Notes: generated by a model from the sequence alone, not told the origin. 64,000 nucleotides of DNA from Tetrapyrgos nigripes (GCA_013368315.1 JAACJM010000255.1:1-64000); one strand, 5' to 3'; positions 48,873 to 60,578 are shown, counted from the stretch's first letter. Made by a program: numbers and translations.

Positions 48873-49403
48873 CTAGCAATGTTTCGTATTAATAAACCTC
48901 TCAGCTCTGCCGAGCCATTCGTTACTCACCTCGACCTCCATGTCAATAACTGTGTCCATTCCGGGTCCTTTTGATGGTAGCCGAGATCTAGATGGTATCC
49001 AAGGCCTTCTAGAAACTTTCCAGGGGTGGACCGAGTAGCCTACTAGCCACCCGCTGACTCCTGCAAGTACAAGGGGCATTATAGAACAATACGACCAAAA
49101 AAGGACGACAAATAGTGACAAACACGACACGATCACCCGACGCGTTGACGCGTTATCAACTGGGCTTTGCCGAAGGCCTTTAAGACCCCGAAGAGAGCGT
49201 TGACTCTCTTTCATCCGTCCCTCCATCTTGAGTGCATCCTCACTTAGTTTGAATACTCCCTTGCATCTTTTAAAATGATTCTCCCCGTTCTTCCCCTTCC
49301 CCAAGGCCAAGATTTCGATTTCGAGAAACTTCAAGTCATTGAGATCAGCCTCTCGGTACTTAATTTTGCCTCGTAGATCCTCTCTCTTACTCATGTCCAC
49401 CAT
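48873..49403 (-). CDS. Hypothetical small membrane protein
   Basis: One ATG-started frame of 176 codons. The N-terminal half is highly charged and helix-prone (KREDLRGKIKYREADLNDLK, ALGKGKNGENHFKRC). A hydrophobic segment follows (VIVSCLSLFVVLFWSYCSIM, then PLVLAGVSGWLVGY), then a basic and proline-containing tail. The composition looks like a real protein with one or two membrane helices, but no family is recognised and introns could change the ends. Confidence 0.35.
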   Translation of the reverse strand: MVDMSKREDLRGKIKYREADLNDLKFLEIEILALGKGKNGENHFKRCKGVFKLSEDALKMEGRMKESQRSLRGLKGLRQSPVDNASTRRVIVSCLSLFVVLFWSYCSIMPLVLAGVSGWLVGYSVHPWKVSRRPWIPSRSRLPSKGPGMDTVIDMEVEVSNEWLGRAERFINTKHC

Positions 49404-49420
49404 AATCTGTGCTTTTCTAG

Positions 49421-49882
49421 GTGACTTCTGTAGGACCTCACATTGTTCTCCATCCTCCCCTTGCTGTGTCTGTCAGCGATATCCCATCCTCCTCTGGTCC
49501 CAATCTTGGACTCGGATGGAGTGATCAGTTTTTTGCTCACATTCGCGAGATTTTCCATTCCAAACTGGCGAAGGAGACGCTCTTGAAGGATATTCCTTCT
49601 TGTGACTGCTCTTCCATTGCCAAACAAACTCCCTCGTCTCGTACACGGTCGGTGTCCGACGCTTCTTGGATCAAAACCACCAGCTCGTTCCAATCGTCTA
49701 TCTCCCAATCCACTCAGACCACTATTGCTTCATCTGCTTCATCTATCGTTGGGGATGGACCTGCTTTGAAGGCTAAAACCGAGTCATCTCCTTTGTTTTC
49801 GAAGCCGTCTTATCGTTCTCAGGGCGCTTTCTATAATTGGACAGATAAAGGACCTTTCGTTGAGGAAGACGAAGAGTGCTAA
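49421..49882 (+). CDS. Hypothetical Ser/Thr-rich protein, probably a last exon
   Basis: The frame opens at a possible splice acceptor (CTTTTCTAG just before 49421) rather than at an ATG, and runs to a stop at 49882. It starts with a plausible folded segment (GLGWSDQFFAHIREIFHSKL, then AKETLLKDIP). A Ser/Thr-rich middle and an acidic end (GPFVEEDEEC) follow. No upstream exon was identified. Confidence 0.3.
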   Translation: MTSVGPHIVLHPPLAVSVSDIPSSSGPNLGLGWSDQFFAHIREIFHSKLAKETLLKDIPSCDCSSIAKQTPSSRTRSVSDASWIKTTSSFQSSISQSTQTTIASSASSIVGDGPALKAKTESSPLFSKPSYRSQGAFYNWTDKGPFVEEDEEC

Positions 49883-49884
49883 GT

Positions 49885-50385
49885 GGGAAGGAGTTGACTG
49901 CCGATGATGTAGACCCAAAGGGATATCACATCTACTGCTTCGATATTTCGAAGAACTAATCTCCTCAGCCAGCCGGGGATATCATACATGCAAGCAACCA
50001 CCACCACCGTACACGTACCGCTCTTACCTAGACTATTACTAACTTGGACTTGCACAGTATTTCTCCCATGAGCTACCCACCTACTATACCGATTAGATAG
50101 GTACGCGCTAGGCACTCAGCGTCCGGGTCCGGCCAGTACCATTATTCCACTGCTGTACATACTTTTTTACGAACATGTCTACCTATCTTTTGTAGAAAGT
50201 TGGCAACTTTAGCTTCTACTATACTTACATGATAGTTAGCTAGCTGAGAATCATTGGCTGAGAATCATTGTTACTTGACGCATAGATCTTCCCTTTTCAA
50301 TTTGAAGACTGAGAGTCGGCCGACCGACGGGCCGAACTGTTCCATTAATTAGCAATTGGCATCTTTCACTTGAACCGTCATGACG
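49885..50385. other. Stretch without a recognisable gene
   Basis: Possible upstream region of the Zn2Cys6 gene. Its first exon with the start codon may lie here but was not found: the in-frame sequence before the zinc cluster has no ATG back to a TAA near 50345. Confidence 0.4.
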
Positions 50386-50501
50386 ACTATCCCAATGAAC
50401 AAGGACAACGCACTCTGAACGCCTGTGACGCATGTAAACGACGTAAAGGTAGTGCAGAACTCTTTTTCTCATGAATGAAGCGAGAGACTGACCCTTCTCA
50501 G

Positions 50502-50507
50502 TTCGCT
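50502..50507 (+). other. 6-nt micro-exon in the zinc cluster gene
   Basis: TTCGCT is bounded by TTCTCAG on the left and GTAAGTCC on the right. Joining it to AAAG and GCGATGG completes the third cysteine of the cluster (K-V-R-C-D-G). Without it the cluster loses that cysteine. Confidence 0.7.
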
Positions 50508-51175
50508 GTAAGTCCTAATTTCAAAAAAACTTTGACACGCGTATATATATCGCTCATTAGGCGATGGTTCTACTGTTCCTAATGGCCAATGTTCTTCGTG
50601 TGTGGCTATGAACGTTGACTGCACCTACAGTAACGAAAGACAGGTGAGATTGTCTTAACATAGTGTACATGACCCACTAACCGCCCTTTCTAGAAACGTG
50701 GACCAAAACCTGGGTGATTAATCCGATTGCTCCAATTGACAGTGCTACCCAGGTTGACATCCAGTTCGACAGGACAAGCCGGGTAGCAATATCTCAGTCA
50801 TGCAGAGAGCTGATCGTCGACGTTCTGAAAGGGACGGCCTCCGAATCGCATCTATTAGATTGTCTAAACGAAGGTTCCACTGTAACCTCAATCGTCCTCA
50901 AACTCGCCAATCGTATCAAGGATCTTGAAACTGAGAACTATTTCCTACGGCGGAAGAACATCCACACTCAGGTTCTGTCGGAGCAGCCTTCAGTCGTTAA
51001 CGTTGGTACCAAAGCCGACCATTCCGACAACAACAACGACAACGTAGAGCAACTCACAAAGGATATCGCAAAATTTACTCTTTCTTCATCGAAAAAGCCT
51101 ATCCATTTTGGCGAGTCTAGCAATATGATGTTGGTTTTGACGGCCATGGGGCACAGGAGACACGTAGATTCGACC

Positions 51176-52277
51176 TTACCGGAACAAAACGCTATCCACC
51201 CAACAATAAGTGCAGTCACGTGACCCTTCCCAGGGCCTTCAGACGCGTCGAAACGTCTAAGTCCAACGCCGGCTGGTCTTTATTGGTACTCGTAGGCACA
51301 GAGATGTACTACTAAGGCCAGAAAAGTAGCTATTTCAGATACTTATGTATATTGAAGATTTGTTGAAGATAATTAAGTTTAAAAAAACCGAAAATTTAAC
51401 CAGTTTTCCCAAGTTATTCCTTATCCAAATGAACTTGATAACCCATGGTATTCTTTTCATGACGTTTTTCCACCTTGCGGGTAGATTGCGCCCAGGTTGT
51501 TGGGCGCACACCGCGAGAGTCTTCGAATCCAGCAATATCCGCCACAAAGTGATGAACATCACGCCCAATATTCCGGTCATGAAGATTTTTCAACCATGTG
51601 AAGTTTTTCGTATGGAATTTGACCTTCAATTAATTCAGCGGCATGGCGAAGCTCCTGGCAAAGGCGAAGGCTTTGGAACCAAACAAACGAGTTGAGTCAT
51701 CGATCTTTGATTGATCTTCTTTTTTCATTCAGTCGCTGTCTTCCTTCCTTCGCGCGATTCTATTAAGATCACATTGAATTCGCAAAACAACGCACCCAGG
51801 AGCTTCACCGTGCCGCTGAATTAATTGAAGGTCAAATTCCATACGAAAACTTCACATGGTTGAAAAATCTTCATGACCGGAATATTGGGCGTGATGTTCA
51901 TCACTTTGTGGCGGATATTGCTGGATTCGAAGACTCTCGCGGTGTGCGCCCAACAACCTGGGCGCAATCTACCCGCAAGGTGGAAAAACGTTGTGAAAAG
52001 AATACCATGGGTTATCAAGTTCATTTGGATAAGGAATAACTTGGGAAAACTGGTTAAATTTTCGGTTTTTTTAAACTTAATTATCTTCAACAAATCTTCA
52101 ATATACATAAGTATCTGAAATAGCTACTTTTCTGGCCTTAGTAGTACATCTATGTGCCTACGAGTACCAATAAAGACCAGCCGGCGTTGGACTTAGACGT
52201 TTCGACGCGTCTGAAGGCCCTGGGAAGGGTCACGTGACTGCACTTATTGTTGGGTGGATAGCGTTTTGTTTACCGGA
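51176..52277. mobile_element. Foldback transposon with 8-bp target duplication TTACCGGA
   Basis: The element spans 51184-52269 (1086 bp). Its outer about 478 bp on each side (51184-51660 and 51794-52269) are almost perfect inverted copies with rare one-base differences. A unique spacer of about 133 bp lies between them. The termini are ACAAAACGCTATCC / GGATAGCGTTTTGT. TTACCGGA lies outside each end (51176-51183 and 52270-52277). An 8-bp duplication fits hAT-type and some other superfamilies. Each arm carries the same 3' coding end of an unrecognised protein, pointing outwards (right arm plus strand about 51775-52039; left arm minus strand), with blocks FTWLKNLHDRNIGRDVHHFV and VRPTTWAQSTRKVEKR. 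Removing element plus one TTACCGGA leaves the Zn2Cys6 frame open across the junction. Confidence 0.9.
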
Positions 52278-53054
52278 ATGGCAAGCGCTGCTCCAAGCAA
52301 ACAAGCAGCCAGCGTTCTGGGATGTTCCTTCGGTACGGATCTTCTTCCAAAAAATTTCAAAGTAGTACGTGGCTGGACTTATCTGTACAAATTCTCAGTG
52401 GATACCCATCCCCAAACCAGAGGTTCTGTACTATGAATTTACAGATCCCGACGAGCTGAAGAAGCTGAGCGATGCATTTTTTGATTGTCATAACACATAC
52501 AAACCCCTCCTCCATCGTCCCTCGTTTGAAAGATCTCTTTCTGACAAACTTCACCTCCGAGATGAAGGATTCGGCACACAAGTCCTAGCCGTTTGTGCCC
52601 TGGGTTCTTGGTATCGATTTTCACACATGACTATGACCTCAGGCCCCAGTGATCCAGAAACAATGCTTGTCCTATCAGGTATGAAATGGTTCCAGCAGCT
52701 ACCAATTAAGCAGTTTGCATTTGGACAAGATGTGTCTCTTTATCATTTGCAGATGTATTGCGTACGTCGGCATGGATTTCTGTTCTTCTCAGTCATGCAT
52801 TGTTCACTACCCATCTACTTCTAATAGATTGCCCTATTCTATCTCGAGAATGTTGGGACAGGACCAGACATCGGTTGGGCGATGACTGGTATCGTGATTC
52901 GGCTTGCCCAGGAAAGAGGGGCACATCGTCGTTTTATGTTGGAGTCAAAATCTGTGGTAGAACGCGAACAGTGGAACCATGTCTTCTGGATCCTCATCTT
53001 CTTTGATAGTAGAATGAGTATGGTCTTTGGACGACCAGTGCATCACTAAAACAG

Positions 53055-55325
53055 CCCAACCCATATTCCACCTGACCAATGCTTATACTCACCTGTAATA
53101 ATTCTATGGATATACCAGCCCATTATCATTCGTTATCATAATTTCAAGAGTTGATCATACCATGTCAGGATTTTTTGAGGTGATCAGGTCTTGTCAGGAT
53201 GACGAGACCTTATCAGGGGATTATCATTTAGCTGTCATTAAATATACTTGTAGATTTTGGAGAGATCACTGTGTAGCATAGTGTCAGGCAGAGGCTTTCC
53301 TCTCTGATTATAATAATATGAGGTCTGGTGCTAAAAACAATGAAATTTGAGGTACTATGAAACAACTCTAGCTATCCATGCCCAAGAATATACTTACAGC
53401 CTAAATGTCGTCTACAGATACAGATAGTATTTTCTATTCTTTGAGCCCTTTCTCTTCCTCGCCTGTGCGAAAATAGCCACTGATCGGGGTCCTCGCATTC
53501 CAGATTTTGAGCGGAATAATGGAAAGAGGAATGGTGACAAAGAGTGGAGATGCAGAAAATGGTCCATTTATGCACGTTATTTTGTGTGAAAGGCACATAT
53601 ATGCGTGCTATGAAATGTCGGAGAGGATGAGAGTGTACACATGTGAGGAGAAATTCCGAAAAACGAAGTCTACAGGTGCCATGATTGAAAGACATCTATG
53701 AGTATATGCAAAAGACACATAGGACGAGCCAAGGACGAGCATGTACCGTTGATTGATGGCTATAGGACTGATATATTCCTCAAAGGCTGAGTGATGAGGG
53801 AGAGAGCGTATGGAAATGCTGTGGTCACTTTGAGGACAACGTCTGGGTCATTTGTTGATGACGTAGAGTCTCGCGGGCGGATAACGCAGTTTCAAACTCC
53901 GCAAATCCGCGCCAAAACTGGGTCGATGTGTCGACTTCTTTCTTTAACTCATACCACCATCATCTCCTTCGCCCTTATCCCTCTTGTTCCCATCCTGCCC
54001 TGGCTCTCCGGCTCTCATTTCTCTCCTTACTCAACAGCTTGCTCAGTGCTCGCCCTTCAGTCCAACTACCATCATCCCCTCTGCCCTCGTTCCCCTCCTA
54101 CTCCCGCCCTGGCTCTCTGACACTCATTCCTCTCCCCGCTCAACAACTCGCCCATTACTCGCCCTAGTGGGTTCCTTTCACCTCAAATTACCTGCTCGGG
54201 ACCATTACTGACGATTCCTTGACCTACCGCCCGCTATCTTAGACGTCGTGCAAGAGGCCTGATGTCATCTTTCCTGCAGTGGTTTCAAAGGACTTGGAGA
54301 GACCGAAAGGGCAGTCGAGTTGGACAGAGAGGCTTGGCGGTTCATCCTGTTAGTGAGTTTTCCCTCCTTCATTTGTCTGTAGCATCGCTACATTCCCTTC
54401 GTTTTCCGCTCATCGCTTTTGGCAATTATCACCCTCTTGCCTGTTTGTGTTGTTCCCGTCCCTTGCCTTTATTCACTCACATTGACCCAATATCCTACAT
54501 ACAGCAACGAGCTATCCAATTCGGCGATCCTAGCTTACATGTGTTTTGTACGTCCTCCCTTGCTCATCCGAAGCCCACTTTACTCATTCCACTTCCCTTC
54601 AACCTCTTTCAGACCGCCAATGTGCAACTACTGGAATGTGCATACATGTGCATACAGTCATCTCTTAATGTGAGTTCTCATTCTCTTTTGTGATATTTTC
54701 AACTAAGCTCCTTCAAACACGCGAGACTGGGTATCTTCAGTTTACGGTGAGCCATTCTTTCACTTCGCTCAGTATATTCTTAATTTTTACAAGTCCCTCC
54801 TTGGGTATTGAACAGTTCTCTACTCCCGTCATCCTTTTGTGAGTGTTCTCTCGAGTCCTTGTTGATCTATCTCACTTGACATTACACAGTGGATGTACCT
54901 ATATCCACCTTGGAATTTGAGACAGGAGGTTAGGTGAGTCTGGTTATTATGGTCTCTATTCATAGTTGTAGTATACTATGTATCTATGTATGTGAATATA
55001 GGTCTTTCATCAGGATATGTTTATTGAGAGTGCCAGGGGACTGTACCATCTAGTATCTACACCATATTCTCCCCATCATCAGAGATATTGCTGGCCATTC
55101 CTGATAATCCCCTGACCAGCTCCATCATCCATGATAATCCTTCCCATTCCTGGCTGACCCCGCCATCCCTGATCAACTCACTGTCATTATGACAGGGATC
55201 TGACAACAGATGATATGGGCTGGAAATGGGCTGGTCAACCCGGAACAAAAGATATAATGTTCTGGCAGTATGGCAGGACATGAACCCAGATGACAGGGGT
55301 GGTTTGCAGGGTATATGGGTAGGTA
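53055..55325. mobile_element. Probable non-autonomous DNA element with inverted subterminal motifs
   Basis: Left-side words (ACCCATATTCC, CCAGCCCAT..ATCAT, GAGTTGATCA, TCAGGGGATTATCA; 53060-53232) recur in inverted orientation and the same order on the right side (55075-55325). They are repeated several times as TGATAATCC, GTCAGG or CCTGAC words. No transposase is inside. The exact termini and target duplication were not resolved. It follows the truncated end of the Zn2Cys6 gene directly. Confidence 0.45.
53957..54165 (+). repeat. Pyrimidine-rich tandem duplication, about 105-110-bp unit
   Basis: CCATCAT..CCC..GTTCCC..CTGCCCTGGCTCTC..CTCATT..TCTCC..CTCAACA..TGCTCGCCCT occurs twice with drift. 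It is non-coding in appearance. Confidence 0.65.
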
Positions 55326-55649
55326 GGTTTTCGTGATGTTTGAATGACGAAACAGCCTCCAAGAGCATGAACCCGGGACCTAGTAACACTGCTGCTGCCT
55401 CTGACGATGATGCAAGCAGTGATGACAACAACAACAAGATTTCATATATACATACATAGCTGGGCCTGGTTACAGTTGGTTCATGCCCAGTAGGAAGTCA
55501 TGTATTTACTATGCATTTTTAAAGAAAAATAAAACTTGGAAAATTCCTAAATGCAAGTCAGGTCATTTACAGACATTTATATCCATTTCTATCGCTCTAC
55601 ATTGCAGGTATTATACAGTAATGCAAATAAAATACTAGGCTACCAGTAA

Positions 55650-57866
55650 TCACCCCTCTACTGTTCCTAGTAACACTGCAAATATAATATAGATCAGCCA
55701 TAAGAACCAAGTTAAGACGATAACGACACTTACACTGAACTTAGACTTGGGCTTGGGCTTGGGTCTGGGTTTGACTGCTTTCTTTGCTGTGTTGCGCTGT
55801 TCTTGAGCTTCTCTCAACTTGTGTTTAAGCGACTGTATGATTATAGGCTTCAGCAGATGATGCCGTTGAGATTATACTATACACTCACCTCCTTCTGTTC
55901 AGCCGTTAACTTCTTCCAATGATCGTCGAAATTGTTTTCAGTCTTCCCGTCATTGTCACGTAGCCACTCTTCCTTGACAATGGATCTATAGAAATGTTAG
56001 AAATCTTGGGTAGGCAGTAGTAAAAGATAATAGACTCACTTCAAAGTCATTTTCCTCTTTGGAGCAGTAGATTGATCACTAGAAAAGGCTAATGATGTTA
56101 GAAAGGATTCATGAAGGTGAAGAGCTATGCACCTATCAACAGCCTCATTGGTAGCAGGAGTTGATGAACCTAATGGAGCGGGACCAGCAGAGGTGGACTG
56201 CGTAGAACTGTTGGGGTTATTTGGTAAAGCATCACTGGCCACTGATGGGGAAATGACAGGGTTGAGTGATGGAGCTGAGTTGGAATTATCAGGAACAGTA
56301 GGAGGAGTAGGCGGGGTAGATAAAATGGTGGACATGTTCGGGGTAGTAATACCTGCCCCGGCAAGAGCATCATAGTCGTCCATCTCCCCCGAGAGCACAG
56401 CACCACTAGTTAACGAAACAAGTCAGCTAGATATTGAAAAAAAAGAAAGGACACATACCTGTCTTCACCGAGGTTGTCAATTACATTAGGCTAAGAATAA
56501 AAGTTAGACTGACATAGAAGCAATGTGGGTGGTGGAGAGAAGGAACATTACCAATTGACTAATGGGCAACTCAGTGTTATCTCCTTCCTGACCAGGCGGT
56601 GGGCTTGCAGAGGCTGTCTCAGCCTGTTGCTGCTTCTTTGAGGGTGGTTCCTCCAAATCTGATTCCGAGTCCGAGTCCGACTTGGAATCACTACTAGAAC
56701 CATCGCTTGGAGGTGTTGTCTTCTTGGTTTTCTTCCTGCCTTTGTTCTTGCTGTATTTCCATGAAGAGTATTTTAAACGAATAAACATCTTGAAGTACCC
56801 GTCGCATAGCTGAAAGAAGGAAAATTGTGGATTGTTGAGAAGACGACTGTAGATGTATTGCCAGACCAGATCTGTAGCGCTTCACCAAGACTTTGGGGCT
56901 TGCTCACCGGCCAGGATTGTCTCAAAGGCTATCTGGGCCTCCTCACCTGCAAGAGCAAGCAGTTCACTGGAAACTGGAGTGCCATCTGCTTGTTGTAGAT
57001 ACGGATGATGGTTGACCTTATCGTCCTTGGTGGGATGGCCGTGGCCCTTGCGCTTGGTTGCAGAGCCATTTGTTCCACCCTTTGTGCTGTCCTTGTGGTC
57101 TGTTCATTCCTTTTCAGTCCAGTGGGAGACTTTTGGATAGTCCTTGCAATTGAGTGGTTCGGGTAGAGCTTGAGTAGGAGGAAGGGAGTTTCTTGAAGTG
57201 GTAGTGGTAGAAAGCGTTGAGATGGTCTGCAAAAGTTTCTTGTAGTTCATTCTAGTGTCAAAGATGTAGAAGAAATTAGTATGACCAACTCAAAGTGATA
57301 CCAAAGACTACATACCTTGACTCCTCCAATTTGGATGAAAGGCTGGCATTCTCCTTCTTTAACTGATCATTTTCACGTTCAAAGTGGGTCCAATCCTTGT
57401 CCAAACGAGTTTTCTCTAGCTCTGACTCCATCCATGCTACATTCTTGGAAGCCATGAGCTCGTCAGCACTTGCACTATTGATAATTGGGTATCTCTGTAA
57501 AGGTAGAGTGAGTACTAGACATTTCCAAATGTTAGAGAAACTTGCGTTGAAGGATGGTCCATATATGTTGGACTCAGGTGAGAAGGAACAGTTACTATAG
57601 GAGCCAGATGATATGGAGCCACTGTGGGAGCAGCGGTATGAGTTGTGGTGGTGCTCAGGGCTAGTATAGATGTCCCGAGGTTCAAGAGAAGAATGATTTA
57701 GGTTCTTGGCAATAGGATTCATTGGGTGGTTTGTCGAGTCTGAGAAGAAATGCCAGTCATCATCCTGATGATAGTCTTGATGGTACCGAGTGTGTAGCCT
57801 GCTAGACCCATTATTATGAGGAGAGTCCTTTTCAGAATGAGTGTTTCCAGTAGCTGGGACACTCAT
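55650..57866 (-). pseudogene. Transposon-associated hypothetical gene with in-frame stops
   Basis: The minus-strand gene starts at about 57866 (MSVPATGNTHSEKDSPHNN). Its first domain ends in a coiled coil (MESELEKTRLDKDWTHFERE). The next exon (from about 57251) reads NCKDYPKVSHWTEKE, a stop where Trp is expected, then DHKDSTKGGTNGSATKRKGH, PVSSELLALAGEEAQIAFET, a second stop (TGA) after KSW, and LVWQYIYSRLLNNPQFSFFQ. Later exons are acidic Ser-rich (SSSDSKSDSDSESDLEEPPS), then Pro/Ser-rich, then KPRPKPKPKPKSKF. I recall similar HWTEEEW-type proteins repeated in basidiomycete genomes near transposons; no function is known. The 3' end is uncertain: either a short last exon or a hydrophobic tail. 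Confidence 0.5.
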
Positions 57867-58029
57867 TCCAGCAATGGTGTGGTTGTGGACAGGAAGGCAA
57901 GTTTGAAAAGCACAGCCTCAATATTTCCTCGTATTACTAGTACTACAATTCATCTACCTCTCCATCTATCTCAATCTCTATCTCTCTGCCAAGCTCCCAT
58001 GACTTCATAAAAGGTTTCTCAACCAGAAA

Positions 58030-58260
58030 TTAAACCCCTTCCTCGACCTCGACCTTTCCCTCAGATGTCACTCTAAAGTCGGGGACCATAGCAACCACAG
58101 AGTCAATTGACTTTGCGCTGAAAACTCTCAAGGCATTGTCTCCCTGAGAGCGACATAGATAAACAGTATTCTCTGAATCTTTGAGAAGCTGGGGATCTGG
58201 AGAAGAGAATAATGAAACGAGACAGAGTGGGAAGAGGTTGGGAAGCTTGTTGAATTTCAT
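58030..58260 (-). CDS. Small unrecognised frame, possibly a transposon gene remnant
   Basis: An ATG-started 76-codon frame. NTVYLCRSQGDNALRVFSAK and SIDSVVAMVPDFRVTSEGKV look like a folded segment, and EVEEGV precedes the stop. After the stop the same frame goes on as FLVEKPFMKSWELG, which suggests that the stop is a mutation in a longer protein. No family was named with confidence. Confidence 0.35.
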   Translation of the reverse strand: MKFNKLPNLFPLCLVSLFSSPDPQLLKDSENTVYLCRSQGDNALRVFSAKSIDSVVAMVPDFRVTSEGKVEVEEGV

Positions 58261-58401
58261 GTAAAAGAAGATTATGACCTCGCCATAGAATATCTCTTCT
58301 TCAGAGTGTATCTAGACAACTATAAGTTGCTATAGATGATCATGAGAATAATATAACTTACCTTTACCATTTGAGTATTCCTTAACTTCTGTTTTGAACA
58401 G

Positions 58402-60085
58402 TGATACACCGTACAAATTTGTGGTAAATAACCCAAAACTAGTGCTAATACATGTCTAAGTTACTCTTAAATGGATAATAAGGACTAGAGTGAGTCCCGA
58501 ACTGCTAGTCAAAGTACTAGGAATTAGGTGTATAACCTAAGGGATGTTAATGGTCAATACTTACGGATAAGAAATAAGACTTGTTCAAAGTATTATAACA
58601 GATACATACTAGGGGATACAGCTATAGTAGCAGACCCACCTAACTAAAAAGTCTACAAAGACTTACCAAACCTGCTATAGCAGCCTAATACTGCTAGTAC
58701 GACTTAAGGGATAGAGAAGGAGGAGAAACGCCCCTATTCACAGGTACGTGTTGGCATTACAAACTCAGATCGAAGGCTTAAACTGCTAGATCTGAAAGGA
58801 GACGTCACCATCGGAGAATTTGGATATACGGGATTCTAACCCGGATATATACAAACTTGTGGTGCACATCTACAGATGATTAGAATGGCAAACTGGCACA
58901 ATATTTATATCAATAGAAAGCTAGAAACCATAGCTTTCAGATGGTACAAAGGGGATGAACTAGCGGCAACAATACTAAGTGTCTAAAGTGTTGCGAAGTT
59001 CACTAATGTAATAAGGTACAAAGTAGAGGGATTACTGATTCGGGCATAAGTATTACTGAAAGCAGTACTTACCGAAGATCACTACGGATTGGTGTCTTAA
59101 AGATAAGTGCGGTACTATCCTTTGTTACACTACGCTAGTTAGTAAGGCTTGCACATTACTATTGAAGAGCTGGACTCGGATTAGCGGTGTACAAGTTTAA
59201 CTAGCAGTATAAAGGGATAAGTATACGTTCAAAGCTATAGAGAACAAGAGGTGGAAACTAGATACAAGAGTACCCTAAACCCAAAGGATTAGTGGTATTC
59301 CGAAGTGTAGTCATAAGTGGAGCTATCTGAGTCAGGTAGGCTATGGCCACCAGTATCAGAGAGTACCCTACTAGTAAAGAGAGTGGAGCAAGGGACAGAG
59401 AAATCCCTACTACAAAAATTAGATAATATTCAAGTTTCCTGTATACCCTAATTAGAAGGTACCTACTAGATCCAGTAGTTACTACTCTCACGGACTAGCG
59501 GTTAGAGTAGATTTTCTGTTTTCTTTGATATATTTTAGCGGACGTTGAAAAGAAATGTAAAACTGTATAGTTGTAGCTACAGGTAGTATAAAAGGACCAG
59601 GTATTACTAGTAGATACCCAAGCAACGGACTGTAGAGTATCAGGATTCTCCCTATTTAGCGGTAGAGACTGTGAAACACAGACAAGAGCTTCTAAACAAA
59701 CTTATCATACTCGCATGGAGTCTAAACATACAGTGTTGGTTAAATCAGTGTTGAATATATTTGTTGGTTGTTTTGTGTTTATAACTTGTGTCCTTGAGAC
59801 TTGGAAACTGTGTCTAAGGCATTGTCGCCTTCAAATAGAATTGAACTGGTTGAATTGATATTGTGTGTGTGCCTTTGTGCATTTGTGTGTTTTGTGGCCT
59901 TCGTGCAAACCTTTACAAGAATCCCCAAAAGATCTCTAAACTGTGGACTAAATTGAAGAGTATTCTACTTACTAGATACACTCGCAAAACAAACTATATA
60001 GGTTTTTCTGGTTGTGTTCTGTGTGCTAAGAGCACTTACTAGAGAAACAGCCTATTATACTGGAGCCCACCGCGAGGGGGTATCA
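58402..60085 (+). repeat. 5' LTR (1684 bp)
   Basis: Starts TGATACACC and ends GGGGGTATCA (TGATAC/GTATCA inverted ends). A promoter-like AGTATAAAAGGACCAGG is at about 59585, followed by a TGTGTGT-rich leader. The end was placed by the inverted terminus; TGGAGCCCACC at 60061 is the alternative if it is a primer site. Confidence 0.8.
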
Positions 60086-60578
60086 CTTCAGTTTATTCTA
60101 TACTATGAGATCACTTGAGCTTAATGGCTCTAATCAAAAGTTGTCAAAATACAAGGTCTTAACGACCATCGAGACAGCACCTATTGGAAGGCAAACCCTT
60201 CTAAAAGAAAAACCCCTAAACAGAGGAACGAAACTAGCGAGCCTTCGTCGAGTACAAGACTGCTAGAAGAAGAACCTGTTGTTTATACTCCATATCCTTT
60301 AAAAACCGTGGCAACGAGAGCAGAGTCGTGCAGTTGCAAAGAAGAAAACTAGTGGAAAACCAAAGAAGCAGAGGAAAACCGTGGCATCTCCTGAACCAAC
60401 AGAAGAAACCCGGAACCATCTACTTCTACTAGCGCCACCAGAGATCTTTCAGTTGCGCCTTCTGAGTTGACACCGGAAGACAAGTTAGGGCTTGATTACA
60501 TTGAGCAACGACTCAACAGAGAATATCAACAACAATTACTACAAACAAGCATTGTCTAGACCGCTAGAAGTCGAAACA

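Larger units (their letters stand above)
50387..53048 (+). pseudogene. Zn2Cys6 / fungal_trans transcription factor split by a foldback element
   Basis: The zinc cluster is built from three exons: CDACKRRK (to 50448), a 6-nt micro-exon (50502-50507) giving VRC, and 50561-50643 giving CSSCVAMNVDC. This is a perfect CX2CX6C..CX2CX6C, followed by KRGPKPG. The frame then breaks at a TGA (50715-50717). A leucine-containing coiled linker follows (IVLKLANRIKDLETENYFLR). At 51183 the gene is cut by the 1086-bp element, and coding resumes at 52278 with PAFWDVPSVRIFF. The fungal_trans middle-homology domain is seen as TYKPLLHRPSFERSLSDKLH, FGTQVLAVCALGSWYRF, IALFYLENVGTGPDIGWAMT and WNHVFWILIFFDSRMSMVFG. 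It stops at about 53048, before the usual end. Such proteins regulate metabolism or drug genes; targets are unknown. It is inactive as it stands. Confidence 0.85.

Noticed and set aside
51345..51695. 116-codon frame inside the left foldback arm
   Set aside because: The coding signal in the arms is on the opposite strand (left) and mirrored on the right arm; this frame is its antisense.
59258..59491. 77-codon minus frame in the LTR, repeated at 63348-63581
   Set aside because: It recurs only because the LTR is repeated; antisense to the element and not a known LTR protein.
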